Shown here: positions 1 through 14,407 of the stretch, one piece after another | Layout of the letters: the number at the start of each line of letters is the position of its first letter | Numbering within the stretch: the first letter of the stretch is position 1 | The notes under the pieces: model-generated | Database searches by the model: none | Seen by the model: the letters and a program-made list of their open reading frames with translations, nothing else | What the model was told of the DNA's origin: nothing | Made by a program: the position numbers and the translations under genes | Assembly: GCA_963585895.1 (NCBI GenBank) | Contig: OY757904.1 | Location: forward strand, 162,198,792-162,262,791 | DNA: 64,000 nucleotides | From: Sepioteuthis lessoniana | Lineage: Eukaryota > Mollusca > Cephalopoda > Myopsida > Loliginidae | Direction of reading: 5' to 3'

Positions 1-3000
1 TATGGTGAAGAGATAAATTGTGCCTAGATTCAAAACAATTTCCCCTTTCAAAATTTTTCATGAGATGAAGAGATAAATTGTGCCTAGATTCAAAACAATT
101 TCCCCTTTCAAAATCTTTCATGAGATGAAGAGATAAATTGTGCCTAGATTCAAAACAATTTCCCCTTTCAAAATTTTTCATATGGTGAAGAGATAAATTG
201 TGCCTAGATTCAAAACAATTTCCCCTTTCAAAATTTTTCATATGGTGAAGAGATAAATTGTTCCTCAATTCAAAACAATTTCCCCTTTCAAAATTCTTCA
301 TATGGTGAAGAGATAAATGGTGCCTAGATTCAAAACAATTTCCCCTTTCAAAATAGATTCTGAGGCGAAGAGATAAATGGTGCCTACATTCAAAACAATT
401 TCCCCTTTCTAAATTTTTCATATGGTGAAGAGATAAATGGTGCCTAGATTCAAAACAATTTCCCCTTTCAAAATAGATTCTGAGGCGAAGAGATAAATGG
501 TGCCTACATTCAAAACAATTTTCCCTTTCTAAATTTTTCATGAGGTGAAGAGATAAATGGTGCCTAGATTCAAAAAAAATTTCCCCTTTCAAAATTTTTC
601 ATATGGTGAAAAGATAAATGGTGCCTAGATTCAAAACAATTTCCCCTTTCAAAATTTTTCATATGGTGAAGAGATAAATGGTGACTCGATTCAAAACAAT
701 TTTCCCTTTCAAAATAGATTCTGAGGTGAAGAGATAAATGGTGCCTACATTCAAAACAATTTCCCCTTTCTAAATTGTTCATATGGTGAAGAGATAAATG
801 GTGCCTTGATTCAAAACAATTTCCCCTTTCAAAATTTTTTATATGGTGAAGAGATAAATTGTGCCTCGATTCAAAACAATTTTCCCTTTCTAAATTTTTC
901 ATGAGGTGAAGAGATAAATGGTGCCTAGATTCAAAAAAAATTTCCCCTTTCAAAATTTTTCATATGGTGAAAAGATAAATGGTGCCTAGATTCAAAACAA
1001 TTTCCCCTTTCAAAATTTTTCATGAGATAAAGAGATAAATGGTGCCTAGATTCAAAACAATTTCCCCTTTCAAAATTTTTCATATGGTGAAGAGATAAAT
1101 GGTGACTCGATTCAAAACAATTTCCCCTTTCAAAATAGATTCTGAGGTGAAGAGATAAATTGTGCCTGCATTCAAAACAATTTCCCCTTTCTAAATTTTT
1201 CATATGGTGAAGAGATAAATTGTGCCTCAATTCAAAACAATTTCCTCTTTCAAAATATTTCATGAGATGAAGAGATACATTGTGCCTAGATTCAAAACAA
1301 TTTACCCGTTCAAAATTTTTCATATGGTGAAGAGATAAATGGTGCCTTGATTCAAAATAATTTCCCCTTTGAAAATTTTTCATATGGTGAAGAGATAAAT
1401 TGTGCCTACATTCAAAACAATTTCCCCTTTCAAAATTTTTCATGAGATGAAGAGATAAATTGTGCCTAGATTCAAAACAATTTCCCCTTTCAAAATTTTT
1501 CATGAGATGAAGAGATAAATGGTGCCTAGATTCAAAACAATTTCCCCTTTCAAAATTTTTCATATGGTGAAGAGATAAATTGTGCCTAGATTCAAAACAA
1601 TTTCCCCTTTCAAAATTTTTCATATGGTGAAGAGATAAATTGTTCTTCGATTCAAAACAATTTCCCCTTTTAAAATTTTTCATATGGTGAAGAGATAAAT
1701 TGTGCCTAGATTCAAAACAATTTCCCCTTTCAAAATTTTTCATGAGATGAAGAGATAAATGGTGCCTAGATTCAAAACAATTTCCCCTTTCAAAATTTTT
1801 CATATGGTGAAGAGATAAATGGTGACTCGATTCAAAACAATTTCCCCTTTCAAAATAGATTCTAAGGTGAAGAGATAAATTGTGCCTGCATTCAAAACAA
1901 TTTCCCCTTCCTAAATTTTTCATATGGTGAAGAGATAAATGGTGCCTTGATTCAAAAAAAATTTCCCCTTTCAAAATTTTTCATATGGTGAAAAGATAAA
2001 TGGTGCCTAGATTCAAAACAATTTCCCCTTTCTAAATTTTTCATATTGTGAAGAGATAAATGGTGCCTAGATTCAAAACAATTTCCCCTTTCAAAATAGA
2101 TTCTGAGGCAAAGAGATAAATGGTGCCTAGATTCAAAACAATTTCCCCTTTCAAAATTTTTCATGAGATGAAGAGATAAATGGTGCCTAGATTCAAAACA
2201 ATTTCCCCTTTCAAAATTTTTCATATGGTGAAGAGATAAATTGTGCCTAGATTCAAAACAATTTCCCCTTTCAAAATTTTTCATATGGTGAAGAGATAAA
2301 TGGTGACTCGATTCAAGACAATTTCCCCTTTCAAAATTTTTCATGAGATTAAGAGTTAAATGGTGCCTATATTCAAAAACAATTTCACCTTTCAAAATTT
2401 TTCATATGGTGAAGAGATAAATTGTGCCTCAATTCAAAACAATTTCCCCTTTCAAAATATTTCATGAGATGAAGAGATAAATTGTGCCTAGATTCAAAAC
2501 AATTTCCCCTTTCAAAATTTTTCATATGGTGAAGAGATAAATGGTGCCTCAATTCAAAATAATTTCCCCTTTGAAAATTTTACATATGGTGAAGAGATAA
2601 ATGGTGCCTAGATTCAAAACAATTTCCCCTTTCAAAATCTTTCATGAGATGAAGAGATAAATTGTGCCTAGATTCAAAACAATTTCCCCTTTCAAAATTT
2701 TTCATATGGTGAAGAGATAAATTGTGCCTAGATTCAAAACAATTTCCCCTTTCAAAATTTTTCATATGGTGAAGAGATAAATTGTTCCTCAATTCAAAAC
2801 AATTTCCCCTTTCAAAATTCTTCATATGGTGAAGAGATAAATGGTGCCTAGATTCAAAACAATTTCCCCTTTCAAAATAGATTCTGAGGCGAAGAGATAA
2901 ATGGTGCCTACATTCAAAACAATTTCCTCTTTCTAAATTTTTCATATGGTGAAGAGATAAATGGTGCCTAGATTCAAAACAATTTCCCCTTTCAAAATAG

Positions 3001-6000
3001 ATTCTGAGGCGAAGAGATAAATGGTGCCTACATTCAAAACAATTTTCCCTTTCTAAATTTTTCATGAGGTGAAGAGATAAATGGTGCCTAGATTCAAAAA
3101 AAATTTCCCCTTTCAAAATTTTTCATATGGTGAAAAGATAAATGGTGCCTAGATTCAAAACAATTTCCCCTTTCAAAATTTTTCATATGGTGAAGAGATA
3201 AATGGTGACTCGATTCAAAACAATTTTCCCTTTCAAAATAGATTCTGAGGTGAAGAGATAAATGGTGCCTACATTCAAAACAATTTCCCCTTTCTAAATT
3301 GTTCATATGGTGAAGAGATAAATGGTGCCTTGATTCAAAACAATTTCCCCTTTCAAAATTTTTTATATGGTGAAGATTTAAATTGTGCCTCGATTCAAAA
3401 CAATTTTCTCTTTCTAAATTTTTCATGAGGTGAAGAGATAAATGGTGCCTAGATTCAAAAAAAATTTCCCCTTTCAAAATTTTTCATATGGTGAAAAGAT
3501 AAATGGTGCCTAGATTCAAAACAATTTCCCCTTTCAAAATTTTTCATGAGATAAAGAGATAAATGGTGCCTAGATTCAAAACAATTTCCCCTTTCAAAAT
3601 TTTTCATATGGTGAAGAGATAAATTGTGCCTAGATTCAAAACAATTTCCCCTTTCAAAATTTTTCATGAGATGAAGAGATAAATTGTGCCTAGATTCAAA
3701 ACAATTTCCCCTTTCAAAATTTTTCATGAGATGAAGAGATAAATGGTGCCTAGATTCAAAACAATTTCCCCTTTCAAAATTTTTCATATGGTGAAGAGAT
3801 AAATGGTGACTCGATTCAAAACAATTTCCCCTTTCAAAATAGATTCTGAGGTGAAGAGATAAATTGTGCCTGCATTCAAAACAATTTCCCCTTTCTAAAT
3901 TTTTCATATGGTGAAGAGATAAATTGTGCCTCAATTCAAAACAATTTCCTCTTTCAAAATATTTCATGAGATGAAGAGATACATTGTGCCTAGATTCAAA
4001 ACAATTTACCCGTTCAAAATTTTTCATATGGTGAAGAGATAAATGGTGCCTTGATTCAAAATAATTTCCCCTTTGAAAATTTTTCATATGGTGAAGAGAT
4101 AAATTGTGCCTACATTCAAAACAATTTCCCCTTTCAAAATTTTTCATGAGATGAAGAGATAAATTGTGTCTAGATTCAAAACAATTTCCCCTTTCAAAAT
4201 TTTTCATGAGATGAAGAGATAAATTGTACCTAGATTCAAAACAATTTCCCCTTTCAAAATTTTTCATATGGTGAAGAGATAAATGGTGCCTCGATTCAAA
4301 ACAATTTCCCCTTTCAAAATTTTTCATATGGTGAAAAGATATATGGTGCCTACATTCAAAACAATTTCCCCTTTCTAAATTTTTCATATGGTGAAGAGAT
4401 AAGTTGTACTTAGATTCAAAAAAAATCCCCTTACAAAATTTCTCAAGAGTTGAAGAGAGAAATGGTGCTTAGATTCAAAACAATTTCCTCTTTCAAAATT
4501 TTTCATGAGGTGACGAGATAAATTGTTCCTAGATTCAAAACAATTTCCCCTTTCTAAATTTTTCATGAGGTGAAGAGATAAATTGTGCCTAGATTCAAAA
4601 AAAATTTCCCCTTTCAAAATTTTTCATATGGTGAAGAGATAAATGGTGCCTAGATTCAAAACAATTTCCCCTTTCAAAATTTTTCATGAGATGAAGAGAT
4701 AAATGGTGCCTAGATTCAAAACAATTTCCCCTTTCTAAATTTTTCATATGGTGAAGAGATAAATTGTGCCTAGATTCAAAACAATTTCCCCTTTCAAAAT
4801 TTTTCATATGGTGAAGAGATAAATTGTTCCTCAATTCAAAACAATTTCCCCTTTCAAAATTCTTCATATGGTGAAGAGATAAATGGTGCCTAGATTCAAA
4901 ACAATTTCCCCTTTCAAAATAGATTCTGAGGCGAAGAGATAAATGGTGCCTACATTCAAAACAATTTCCCCTTTCTAAATTTTTCATATGGTGAAGAGAT
5001 AAATGGTGCCTAGATTCAAAACAATTTCCCCTTTCAAAATAGATTCTGAGGCGAAGAGATAAATGGTGCCTACATTCAAAACAATTTTCCCTTTCTAAAT
5101 TTTTCATGAGGTGAAGAGATAAATGGTGCCTAGATTCAAAAAAAATTTCCCCTTTCAAAATTTTTCATATGGTGAAAAGATAAATGGTGCCTAGATTCAA
5201 AACAATTTCCCCTTTCAAAATTTTTCATATGGTGAAGAGATAAATGGTGACTCGATTCAAAACAATTTTCCCTTTCAAAATAGATTCTGAGGTGAAGAGA
5301 TAAATGGTGCCTACATTCAAAACAATTTCCCCTTTCTAAATTGTTCATATGGTGAAGAGATAAATGGTGCCTTGATTCAAAACAATTTCCCCTTTCAAAA
5401 TTTTTTATATGGTGAAGAGATAAATTGTGCCTCGATTCAAAACAATTTTCCCTTTCTAAATTTTTCATGAGGTGAAGAGATAAATGGTGCCTAGATTCAA
5501 AAAAAATTTCCCCTTTCAAAATTTTTCATATGGTGAAAAGATAAATGGTGCCTAGATTCAAAACAATTTCCCCTTTCAAAATTTTTCATGAGATAAAGAG
5601 ATAAATGGTGCCTAGATTCAAAACAATTTCCCCTTTCAAAATTTTTCATATGGTGAAGAGATAAATGGTGACTCGATTCAAAACAATTTCCCCTTTCAAA
5701 ATAGATTCTGAGGTGAAGAGATAAATTGTGCCTGCATTCAAAACAATTTCCCCTTTCTAAATTTTTCATATGGTGAAGAGATAAATTGTGCCTCAATTCA
5801 AAACAATTTCCTCTTTCAAAATATTTCATGAGATGAAGAGATACATTGTGCCTAGATTCAAAACAATTTACCCGTTCAAAATTTTTCATATGGTGAAGAG
5901 ATAAATGGTGCCTTGATTCAAAATAATTTCCCCTTTGAAAATTTTTCATATGGTGAAGAGATAAATTGTGCCTACATTCAAAACAATTTCCCCTTTCAAA

Positions 6001-9000
6001 ATTTTTCATGAGATGAAGAGATAAATTGTGCCTAGATTCAAAACAATTTCCCCTTTCAAAATTTTTCATGAGATGAAGAGATAAATGGTGCCTAGATTCA
6101 AAACAATTTCCCCTTTCAAAATTTTTCATATGGTGAAGAGATAAATTGTGCCTAGATTCAAAACAATTTCCCCTTTCAAAATTTTTCATATGGTGAAGAG
6201 ATAAATTGTTCTTCGATTCAAAACAATTTCCCCTTTTAAAATTTTTCATATGGTGAAGAGATAAATTGTGCCTAGATTCAAAACAATTTCCCCTTTCAAA
6301 ATTTTTCATGAGATGAAGAGATAAATGGTGCCTAGATTCAAAACAATTTCCCCTTTCAAAATTTTTCATATGGTGAAGAGATAAATGGTGACTCGATTCA
6401 AAACAATTTCCCCTTTCAAAATAGATTCTGAGGTGAAGAGATAAATTGTGCCTGCATTCAAAACAATTTCCCCTTCCTAAATTTTTCATATGGTGAAGAG
6501 ATAAATGGTGCCTTGATTCAAAAAAAATTTCCCCTTTCAAAATTTTTCATATGGTGAAAAGATAAATGGTGCCTAGATTCAAAACAATTTCCCCTTTCAA
6601 AATTTTTCATATGGTGAAGAGATAAATGGTGACTCGATTCAAAACAATTTCCCCTTTCAAAATAGATTCTGCTGCGAAGAAATAAATGGTGCCTACATTC
6701 AAAACAATTTCCCCTTTCTAAATTTTTCATATTGTGAAGAGATAAATGGTGCCTAGATTCAAAACAATTTCCCCTTTCAAAATAGATTCTGAGGCAAAGA
6801 GATAAATGGTGCCTAGATTCAAAACAATTTCCCCTTTCAAAATTTTTCATGAGATGAAGAGATAAATGGTGCCTAGATTCAAAACAATTTCCCCTTTCAA
6901 AATTTTTCATATGGTGAAGAGATAAATTGTGCCTAGATTCAAAACAATTTCCCCTTTCAAAATTTTTCATATGGTGAAGAGATAAATGGTGACTCGATTC
7001 AAGACAATTTCCCCTTTCAAAATTTTTCATGAGATTAAGAGTTAAATGGTGCCTATATTCAAAAACAATTTCACCTTTCAAAATTTTTCATATGGTGAAG
7101 AGATAAATTGTGCCTCAATTCAAAACAATTTCCCCTTTCAAAATATTTCATGAGATGAAGAGATAAATTGTGCCTAGATTCAAAACAATTTCCCCTTTCA
7201 AAATTTTTCATATGGTGAAGAGATAAATGGTGCCTCAATTCAAAATAATTTCCCCTTTGAAAATTTTACATATGGTGAAGAGATAAATGGTGCCTAGATT
7301 CAAAACAATTTCCCCTTTCAAAATCTTTCATGAGATGAAGAGATAAATTGTGCCTAGATTCAAAACAATTTCCCCTTTCAAAATTTTTCATATGGTGAAG
7401 AGATAAATTGTGCCTAGATTCAAAACAATTTCCCCTTTCAAAATTTTTCATATGGTGAAGAGATAAATTGTTCCTCAATTCAAAACAATTTCCCCTTTCA
7501 AAATTCTTCATATGGTGAAGAGATAAATGGTGCCTAGATTCAAAACAATTTCCCCTTTCAAAATAGATTCTGAGGCGAAGAGATAAATGGTGCCTACATT
7601 CAAAACAATTTCCTCTTTCTAAATTTTTCATATGGTGAAGAGATAAATGGTGCCTAGATTCAAAACAATTTCCCCTTTCAAAATAGATTCTGAGGCGAAG
7701 AGATAAATGGTGCCTACATTCAAAACAATTTTCCCTTTCTAAATTTTTCATGAGGTGAAGAGATAAATGGTGCCTAGATTCAAAAAAAATTTCCCCTTTC
7801 AAAATTTTTCATATGGTGAAAAGATAAATGGTGCCTAGATTCAAAACAATTTCCCCTTTCAAAATTTTTCATATGGTGAAGAGATAAATGGTGACTCGAT
7901 TCAAAACAATTTTCCCTTTCAAAATAGATTCTGAGGTGAAGAGATAAATGGTGCCTACATTCAAAACAATTTCCCCTTTCTAAATTGTTCATATGGTGAA
8001 GAGATAAATGGTGCCTTGATTCAAAACAATTTCCCCTTTCAAAATTTTTTATATGGTGAAGATTTAAATTGTGCCTCGATTCAAAACAATTTTCTCTTTC
8101 TAAATTTTTCATGAGGTGAAGAGATAAATGGTGCCTAGATTCAAAAAAAATTTCCCCTTTCAAAATTTTTCATATGGTGAAAAGATAAATGGTGCCTAGA
8201 TTCAAAACAATTTCCCCTTTCAAAATTTTTCATGAGATAAAGAGATAAATGGTGCCTAGATTCAAAACAATTTCCCCTTTCAAAATTTTTCATATGGTGA
8301 AGAGATAAATTGTGCCTAGATTCAAAACAATTTCCCCTTTCAAAATTTTTCATGAGATGAAGAGATAAATTGTGCCTAGATTCAAAACAATTTCCCCTTT
8401 CAAAATTTTTCATGAGATGAAGAGATAAATGGTGCCTAGATTCAAAACAATTTCCCCTTTCAAAATTTTTCATATGGTGAAGAGATAAATGGTGACTCGA
8501 TTCAAAACAATTTCCCCTTTCAAAATAGATTCTGAGGTGAAGAGATAAATTGTGCCTGCATTCAAAACAATTTCCCCTTTCTAAATTTTTCATATGGTGA
8601 AGAGATAAATTGTGCCTCAATTCAAAACAATTTCCTCTTTCAAAATATTTCATGAGATGAAGAGATACATTGTGCCTAGATTCAAAACAATTTACCCGTT
8701 CAAAATTTTTCATATGGTGAAGAGATAAATGGTGCCTTGATTCAAAATAATTTCCCCTTTGAAAATTTTTCATATGGTGAAGAGATAAATTGTGCCTACA
8801 TTCAAAACAATTTCCCCTTTCAAAATTTTTCATGAGATGAAGAGATAAATTGTGTCTAGATTCAAAACAATTTCCCCTTTCAAAATTTTTCATGAGATGA
8901 AGAGATAAATTGTACCTAGATTCAAAACAATTTCCCCTTTCAAAATTTTTCATATGGTGAAGAGATAAATGGTGCCTCGATTCAAAACAATTTCCCCTTT

Positions 9001-9250
9001 CAAAATTTTTCATATGGTGAAAAGATATATGGTGCCTACATTCAAAACAATTTCCCCTTTCTAAATTTTTCATATGGTGAAGAGATAAGTTGTACTTAGA
9101 TTCAAAAAAAATCCCCTTACAAAATTTCTCAAGAGTTGAAGAGAGAAATGGTGCTTAGATTCAAAACAATTTCCTCTTTCAAAATTTTTCATGAGGTGAC
9201 GAGATAAATTGTTCCTAGATTCAAAACAATTTCCCCTTTCTAAATTTTTC
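1..9250. repeat. Higher-order repeat of about 4.57 kb in the 60-bp satellite
   Basis: Two consecutive blocks of the 60-bp array have the same order of monomer variants. Variant-rich stretches at about 250-2300 recur 4566 bases further on. From about 6.7 kb the offset becomes 4686, meaning that the second block has two extra monomers (120 bases). Long translated stretches from the two blocks are identical, for example 931-1974 and 5497-6540. A nested duplication of about 2.52 kb lies inside the block (570-953 against 3094-3477). The pattern implies recent segmental duplication or unequal crossing over on top of the older monomer amplification. Confidence 0.85.
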
Positions 9251-12200
9251 ATGAGGTGAAGAGATAAATTGTGCCTAGATTCAAAAAAAATTTCCCCTTT
9301 CAAAATTTTTCATATGGTGAAGAGATAAATGGTGCCTAGATTCAAAACAATTTCCCCTTTCAAAATTTTTCATGAGATGAAGAGATAAATGGTGCCTAGA
9401 TTCAAAACAATTTCCCCTTTCTAAATTTTTCATATGGTGAAGAGATAAATTGTGCCTAGATTCAAAACAATTTCCCCTTTCAAAATTTTTCATATGGTTA
9501 AGAGATAAATTGTGCCTAGATTCAAAACAATTTCCCCTTTCAAAATTTTTCATATGGTGAAGAGATAAATTGTGCCTCAATTCAAAACAATTTCCGCTTT
9601 CAAAATATTTCATGAGATGAAGAGATAAATTGTGCCTAGATTCAAAACAATTACCCCTTTCAAAATTTTTCATATGGTGAAGAGATAAATGGTGCCTCGA
9701 TTCAAAACAATTTCCCCTTTCAAAATTTTTCATATGGTGAAGGGATAAATTGTGCCTAGATTCAAAACAATTTCCCCTTTCAAAATTTTTCATATGGTGA
9801 AGAGATAAATTGTGCCTAGATTCAAAGCAATTTCCCCTTTCAAAATTTTTCAAATGGTGAAGAGATAAATTGTGCCTCGATTCAAAACAATTTCCCCTTT
9901 CAAAATTTTTCATATGGTGAAGAGATAAATGGTGCCTCGATTCAAAACAATTTCCTCTTTCAAAATATATTCTGAGGCGAAGAGATAAATGGTGCCTACA
10001 TTCAAAACAATTTCCCCTTTCTAAATTTTTCATATGGTGAAGAGATAAATGGTGCCTTGATTCAAAACAATTTCCCCTTTCAAAATTTTTCATATGGTGA
10101 AGAGGTAAATTGTGCCTCGATTCAAAACAATTTTCCCTTTCAAAATTTTTCATGAGATAAAGAGAGAAATGGTGCCTAGATTCAAAACAATTTCCCCTTT
10201 CAAAATTTTTCATATGGTGAATAGATAAATTGTGCCTAGATTCAAAACAATTTCACCTTTCAAAATAGATTCTGAGGCAAAGAGATAAATGGTGCCTAGA
10301 TTCAAAACAATTTTCCCTTTCTAAATTTTTCATGAGATGAAGAGATAAATGGTGCCTCCATCCAAAACAATTTACCCTTTCAAAATTTTTCATATGGTGA
10401 AGAGATAAATTGTGCCTTGATTCAAAACAATTTCCCCTTTTAAAATATTTCATGAGATGAAGAGATAAATTGTGCCTAGATTCAAAAAAATTTCCCCTTT
10501 CAAAATTTTTCATATGGTGAAGAGATAAATTGTGCCTAGATTCAAAACAATTTCCCCTTTCAAAATTTTTCATGAAATGAAGAGATAAATTGTGCCTAGA
10601 TTCAAAGCAATTTCCCCTTTCAAAATTTTTCATATGGTGAAGAGATAAATGGTGCATAGATTCAAAACAATTTCCCCTTTCAAAATAGATTCTGAGGCGA
10701 AGACATAAATGGTGCCTACATTCAAAACAAATTTCCCTTTCTAAATTTTTCATATGGTGAAGAGATAAATGGTGCCTTGATTCAAAACAATTTCCCCTTT
10801 CAAAATTTTTCATATGGTGAAGAGATAAATTGTGCCTAGATTCAAAACAATTTCCCCTTTCTAAATTTTTCATGAGGTGAAGAGATAAATGGTGCCTAGA
10901 TTAAAAAAAAATTTCCCCTTTCAAAATTTTTCATATGGTGAAAAGATAAATGGTGCCTAGATTCAAAACAATTTCCCCTTTCAAAATTTTTCATATGGTG
11001 AAGAGATAAATGGTGACTCGATTCAAAACAATTTCCCCTTTCAAAATAGATTCTGAGGCGAAGAGATATATGGTACCTACATTCAAAACAATTTCCCCTT
11101 TCAAAATTTTTCATATGGTGAAGAGATAAATTGTGCCTCGATTCAAAACAATTTCCCCTTTCTAAATTTTTCATGAGGTGAAGAGATAAATGGTGCCTAG
11201 ATTCAAAAAAATTTCCCCTTTCAAAATTTTTCATATGGTGAAAATATAAATGGTGCCTAGATTCAAAACAATTTCCCCTTTCAAAATTTTTCATGAGATA
11301 AAGAGATAAATGGTGTCTAGATTCAAAACAATTTATCCTTTCAAAATTTTTCATATGGTGAAGTGATAAATTGTGCCTAGATTCAAAACAATTTCGCCTT
11401 TCAAAATAGATTCTGAGGCAAAGAGATAAATGGTGCCTAGATTCAAAACAATTTCCCCTTTCAAAATTTTTCATGAGATGAAGAGATAAATGGTGCCTCG
11501 ATTCAAAACAATTTCCCCTTTCAAAATTTTTCATATGGTGAAGAGATAAATTGTGCCTCGATTCAAAACAATTTCCCCTTTCTAAATTTTTCATGAGGTG
11601 AAGAGATAAATGGTGCCTAGATTCAAAAAAAATTTCCCCTTTCAAAATTTTTCATATGGTGAAAAGATAAATGGTGCCTAGATTCAAAACAATTTTCCCT
11701 TTCAAAATTTTTCATGAGATAAAGAGATAAATGGTGCCTAGATTCAAAACAATTTCCCCTTTCAAAATTTTTCATATGGTGAATAGATAAATTGTGCCTA
11801 GATTCAAAACAATTTCACCTTTCAAAATAGATTCTGAGGTGAAGAGATAAATGGTGCCTAGATTCAAAACAATTTCCTTTTTCAAAATTTTTCATGAGAT
11901 GAAGAGATAAATGGTGCCTAGATTCAAAACAATTTCCCCTTTCAAAATTTTTCATATGGTGAAGAGATAAATTGTTCCTAGATTCAAAACAATTTCCCCT
12001 TTCAAAATTTTTCATGAGATGAAGAGATAAATTGTGCCTAGATTCAAAACAATTTCCCCTTTCAAAATTTTTCATGAGATGAAGAGATAAATGGTGCCTA
12101 GATTCAAAACAATTTCCCCTTTCAAAATTTTTCATATGGTGAAGAGATAAATTGTGCCTAGATTCAAAACAATTTCCCCTTTCAAAATTTTTCATGAGAT

Positions 12201-14407
12201 GAAGAGATAAATTGTGCCTAGATTCAAAACAATTTCCCCTTTCCAAATTTTTCATATGGTGAAGAGATAAATTGTGCCTAGATTCAAAACAATTTCCCCT
12301 TTCAAAATTTTTCATATGGTGAAGAGATAAATTGTTTCTCGATTCAAAACAATTTCCCCCTTTTAAAATTTTTCATATGGTGAAGAGATAAATTGTGCCT
12401 AGATTCAAAACAATTTCCCCTTTCAAAATTTTTCATATGGTGAAGAGATAAATTGTTCCTCAATTCAAAACAATTTCCCCTTTCAAAATTCTTCATATGG
12501 TGAAGAGATAAATGGTGCCTAGATTCAAAACAATTTCCCCTTTCAAAATAGATTCTGAGGCGAAGAGATAAATGGTGCCTACATTCAAAACAATTTCCCC
12601 TTTCTAAATTTTTCATATGGTGAAGAGATAAATGGTGCCTAGATTCAAAACAATTTCCCCTTTCAAAATAGATTCTGAGGCGAAGAGATAAATGGTGCCT
12701 ACATTCAAAACAATTTTCCCTTTCTAAATTTTTCATGAGGTGAAGAGATAAATGGTGCCTAGATTCAAAAAAAATTTCCCCTTTCAAAATTTTTCATATG
12801 GTGAAAAGATAAATGGTGCCTAGATTCAAAACAATTTCCCCTTTCAAAATTTTTCATATGGTTAAGAGATAAATGGTGACTCGATTCAAAACAATTTTTC
12901 CTTTAAAAATAGATTCTGAGGTGAAGAGATAAATGGTGCCTACATTCAAAACAATTTCCCCTTTCTAAATTTTTCATATGGTGAAGAGATAAATGGTGCC
13001 TTGATTCAAAACAATTTCCCCTTTCAAAATTTTTCATATGGTGAAGAGATAAATTGTGCCTCGATTCAAAACAATTTTCCCTTTCTAAATTTTTCATGAG
13101 GTGAAGAGATAAATGGTGCCTAGATTCAAAAAAAATTTCCCCTTTCAAAATTTTTCATATGGTGAAAAGATAAATGGTGCCTAGATTCAAAACAATTTCC
13201 CCTTTCAAAATTTTTCATGAGATAAAGAGATAAATGGTGCCTAGATTCAAAACAATTTCCCCTTTCAAAATTTTTCATATGGTGAAGAGATAAATTGTGC
13301 CTAGATTCAAAACAATTTCGCCTTTCAAAATAGATTCTGAGGTGAAGAGATAAATTGTGCCTAGATTCAAAACAATTTCCCCTTTCAAAATTTTTCATAT
13401 GGTGAAGAGATAAATTGTGCCTAGATTCAAAACAATTTCCCCTTTCAAAATTTTTCACGAGATGAAGAGATAAATTGTGCCTAGATTCAAAACAATTTCC
13501 CCTTTCAAAATTTTTCATGAGATGAAGAGTTAAATGGTGCCTCTATTCAAAAACAATTTCACCTTTCAAAATTTTTCATATGGTGAAGAGATAAATTGTG
13601 CCTTAATTCAAAACAATTTCCCCTTTCAAAATATTTCATGAGATGAAGAGATACATTGTGCCTAGATTCAAAACAATTTCCCCTTTCAAAATTTTTCATA
13701 TGGTGAAGAGATAAATTGTGCCTAGATTCAAAACAATTTCCCCTTTCAAAATTTTTCATATGGTGAAGAGTTAAATGGTGCCTTGATTCAAAACAATTTC
13801 CCCTTTCAAAATTTTTCATGAGATGAAGAGATAAATGGTGCCTTGATTCAAAACAATTTCCCCTTTCAAAATTTTTCATGAGATGAAGAGATAAATGGTG
13901 CCTAGATTCAAAATAATTTCCCCTTTCAAAATTTTTCATATGGTGAAGAGATAAATTGTGCCTAGATTCAAAACAATTTCCCCTTTCAAAATAGATTCTG
14001 AGGCGAAGAGATAAATGGTGCCTACATTCAAAACAATTTCCCCTTTCTAAATTTCTCATGAGGCGAAGAGATAAATTGTACCTAGATTAAAAAAAAAATC
14101 TCCTTACAAAATTTGAAGAAAGAAATGGTGCTTAGAATCAAAACATTTTCCGCTTTCAAAATTTTTCATGAGGTGACGAGATAAATTGTGCCTAGATTCA
14201 AAATAATTTCCCCTTTTTCAATTTTTCATGAGGTGAAGAGATAAATGGTTCCTTGATTCAAAACAATTTCCCCTTTCTAAATTTTTCATGAGGTGAAGAG
14301 ATAAATTGTGCCTAAATTCAAAACAATTTCCCCTTTCAAAATTTTTCATGAGGTGAAGAGATAAATGGTGCCTTGATTCAAAACAATTTCCCCTTTCTAA
14401 ATTTTTC
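1..14407. repeat. Satellite array, 60-bp monomer (about 240 copies)
   Basis: The whole stretch is a head-to-tail array of a 60-bp AT-rich monomer containing the words CAAAACAATTTCCCC, TTTCAAAATTTTTCA and GAAGAGATAAAT. Monomers differ mainly at the junction before GAAGAG, where three types recur: TTCATATGGTGAAGAG, TTCATGAGATGAAGAG and GATTCTGAGGCGAAGAG. Other recurring variants are GGTGCC/TTGTGCC and CTAGATT/CTACATT/CTCGATT. The array starts before the window. From about 14060 to 14407 the monomers become irregular before unique DNA begins, the usual picture of an unhomogenised satellite edge. On the minus strand one frame stays open for up to 347 codons, repeating a 20-residue unit with the core NCFESRHHLSLHHMKNFERG. 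The frequent variants change amino acids (H/N, S/C, H/L, N/Y), so I do not call a gene. Confidence 0.97.

Noticed and set aside
570-14059. Series of minus-strand frames of 77-347 codons with a 20-residue Cys/His repeat
   Set aside because: They are translations of the 60-bp satellite. Variants are mostly non-synonymous and frames end at homopolymer length changes; there is no promoter, splice or codon-use support.
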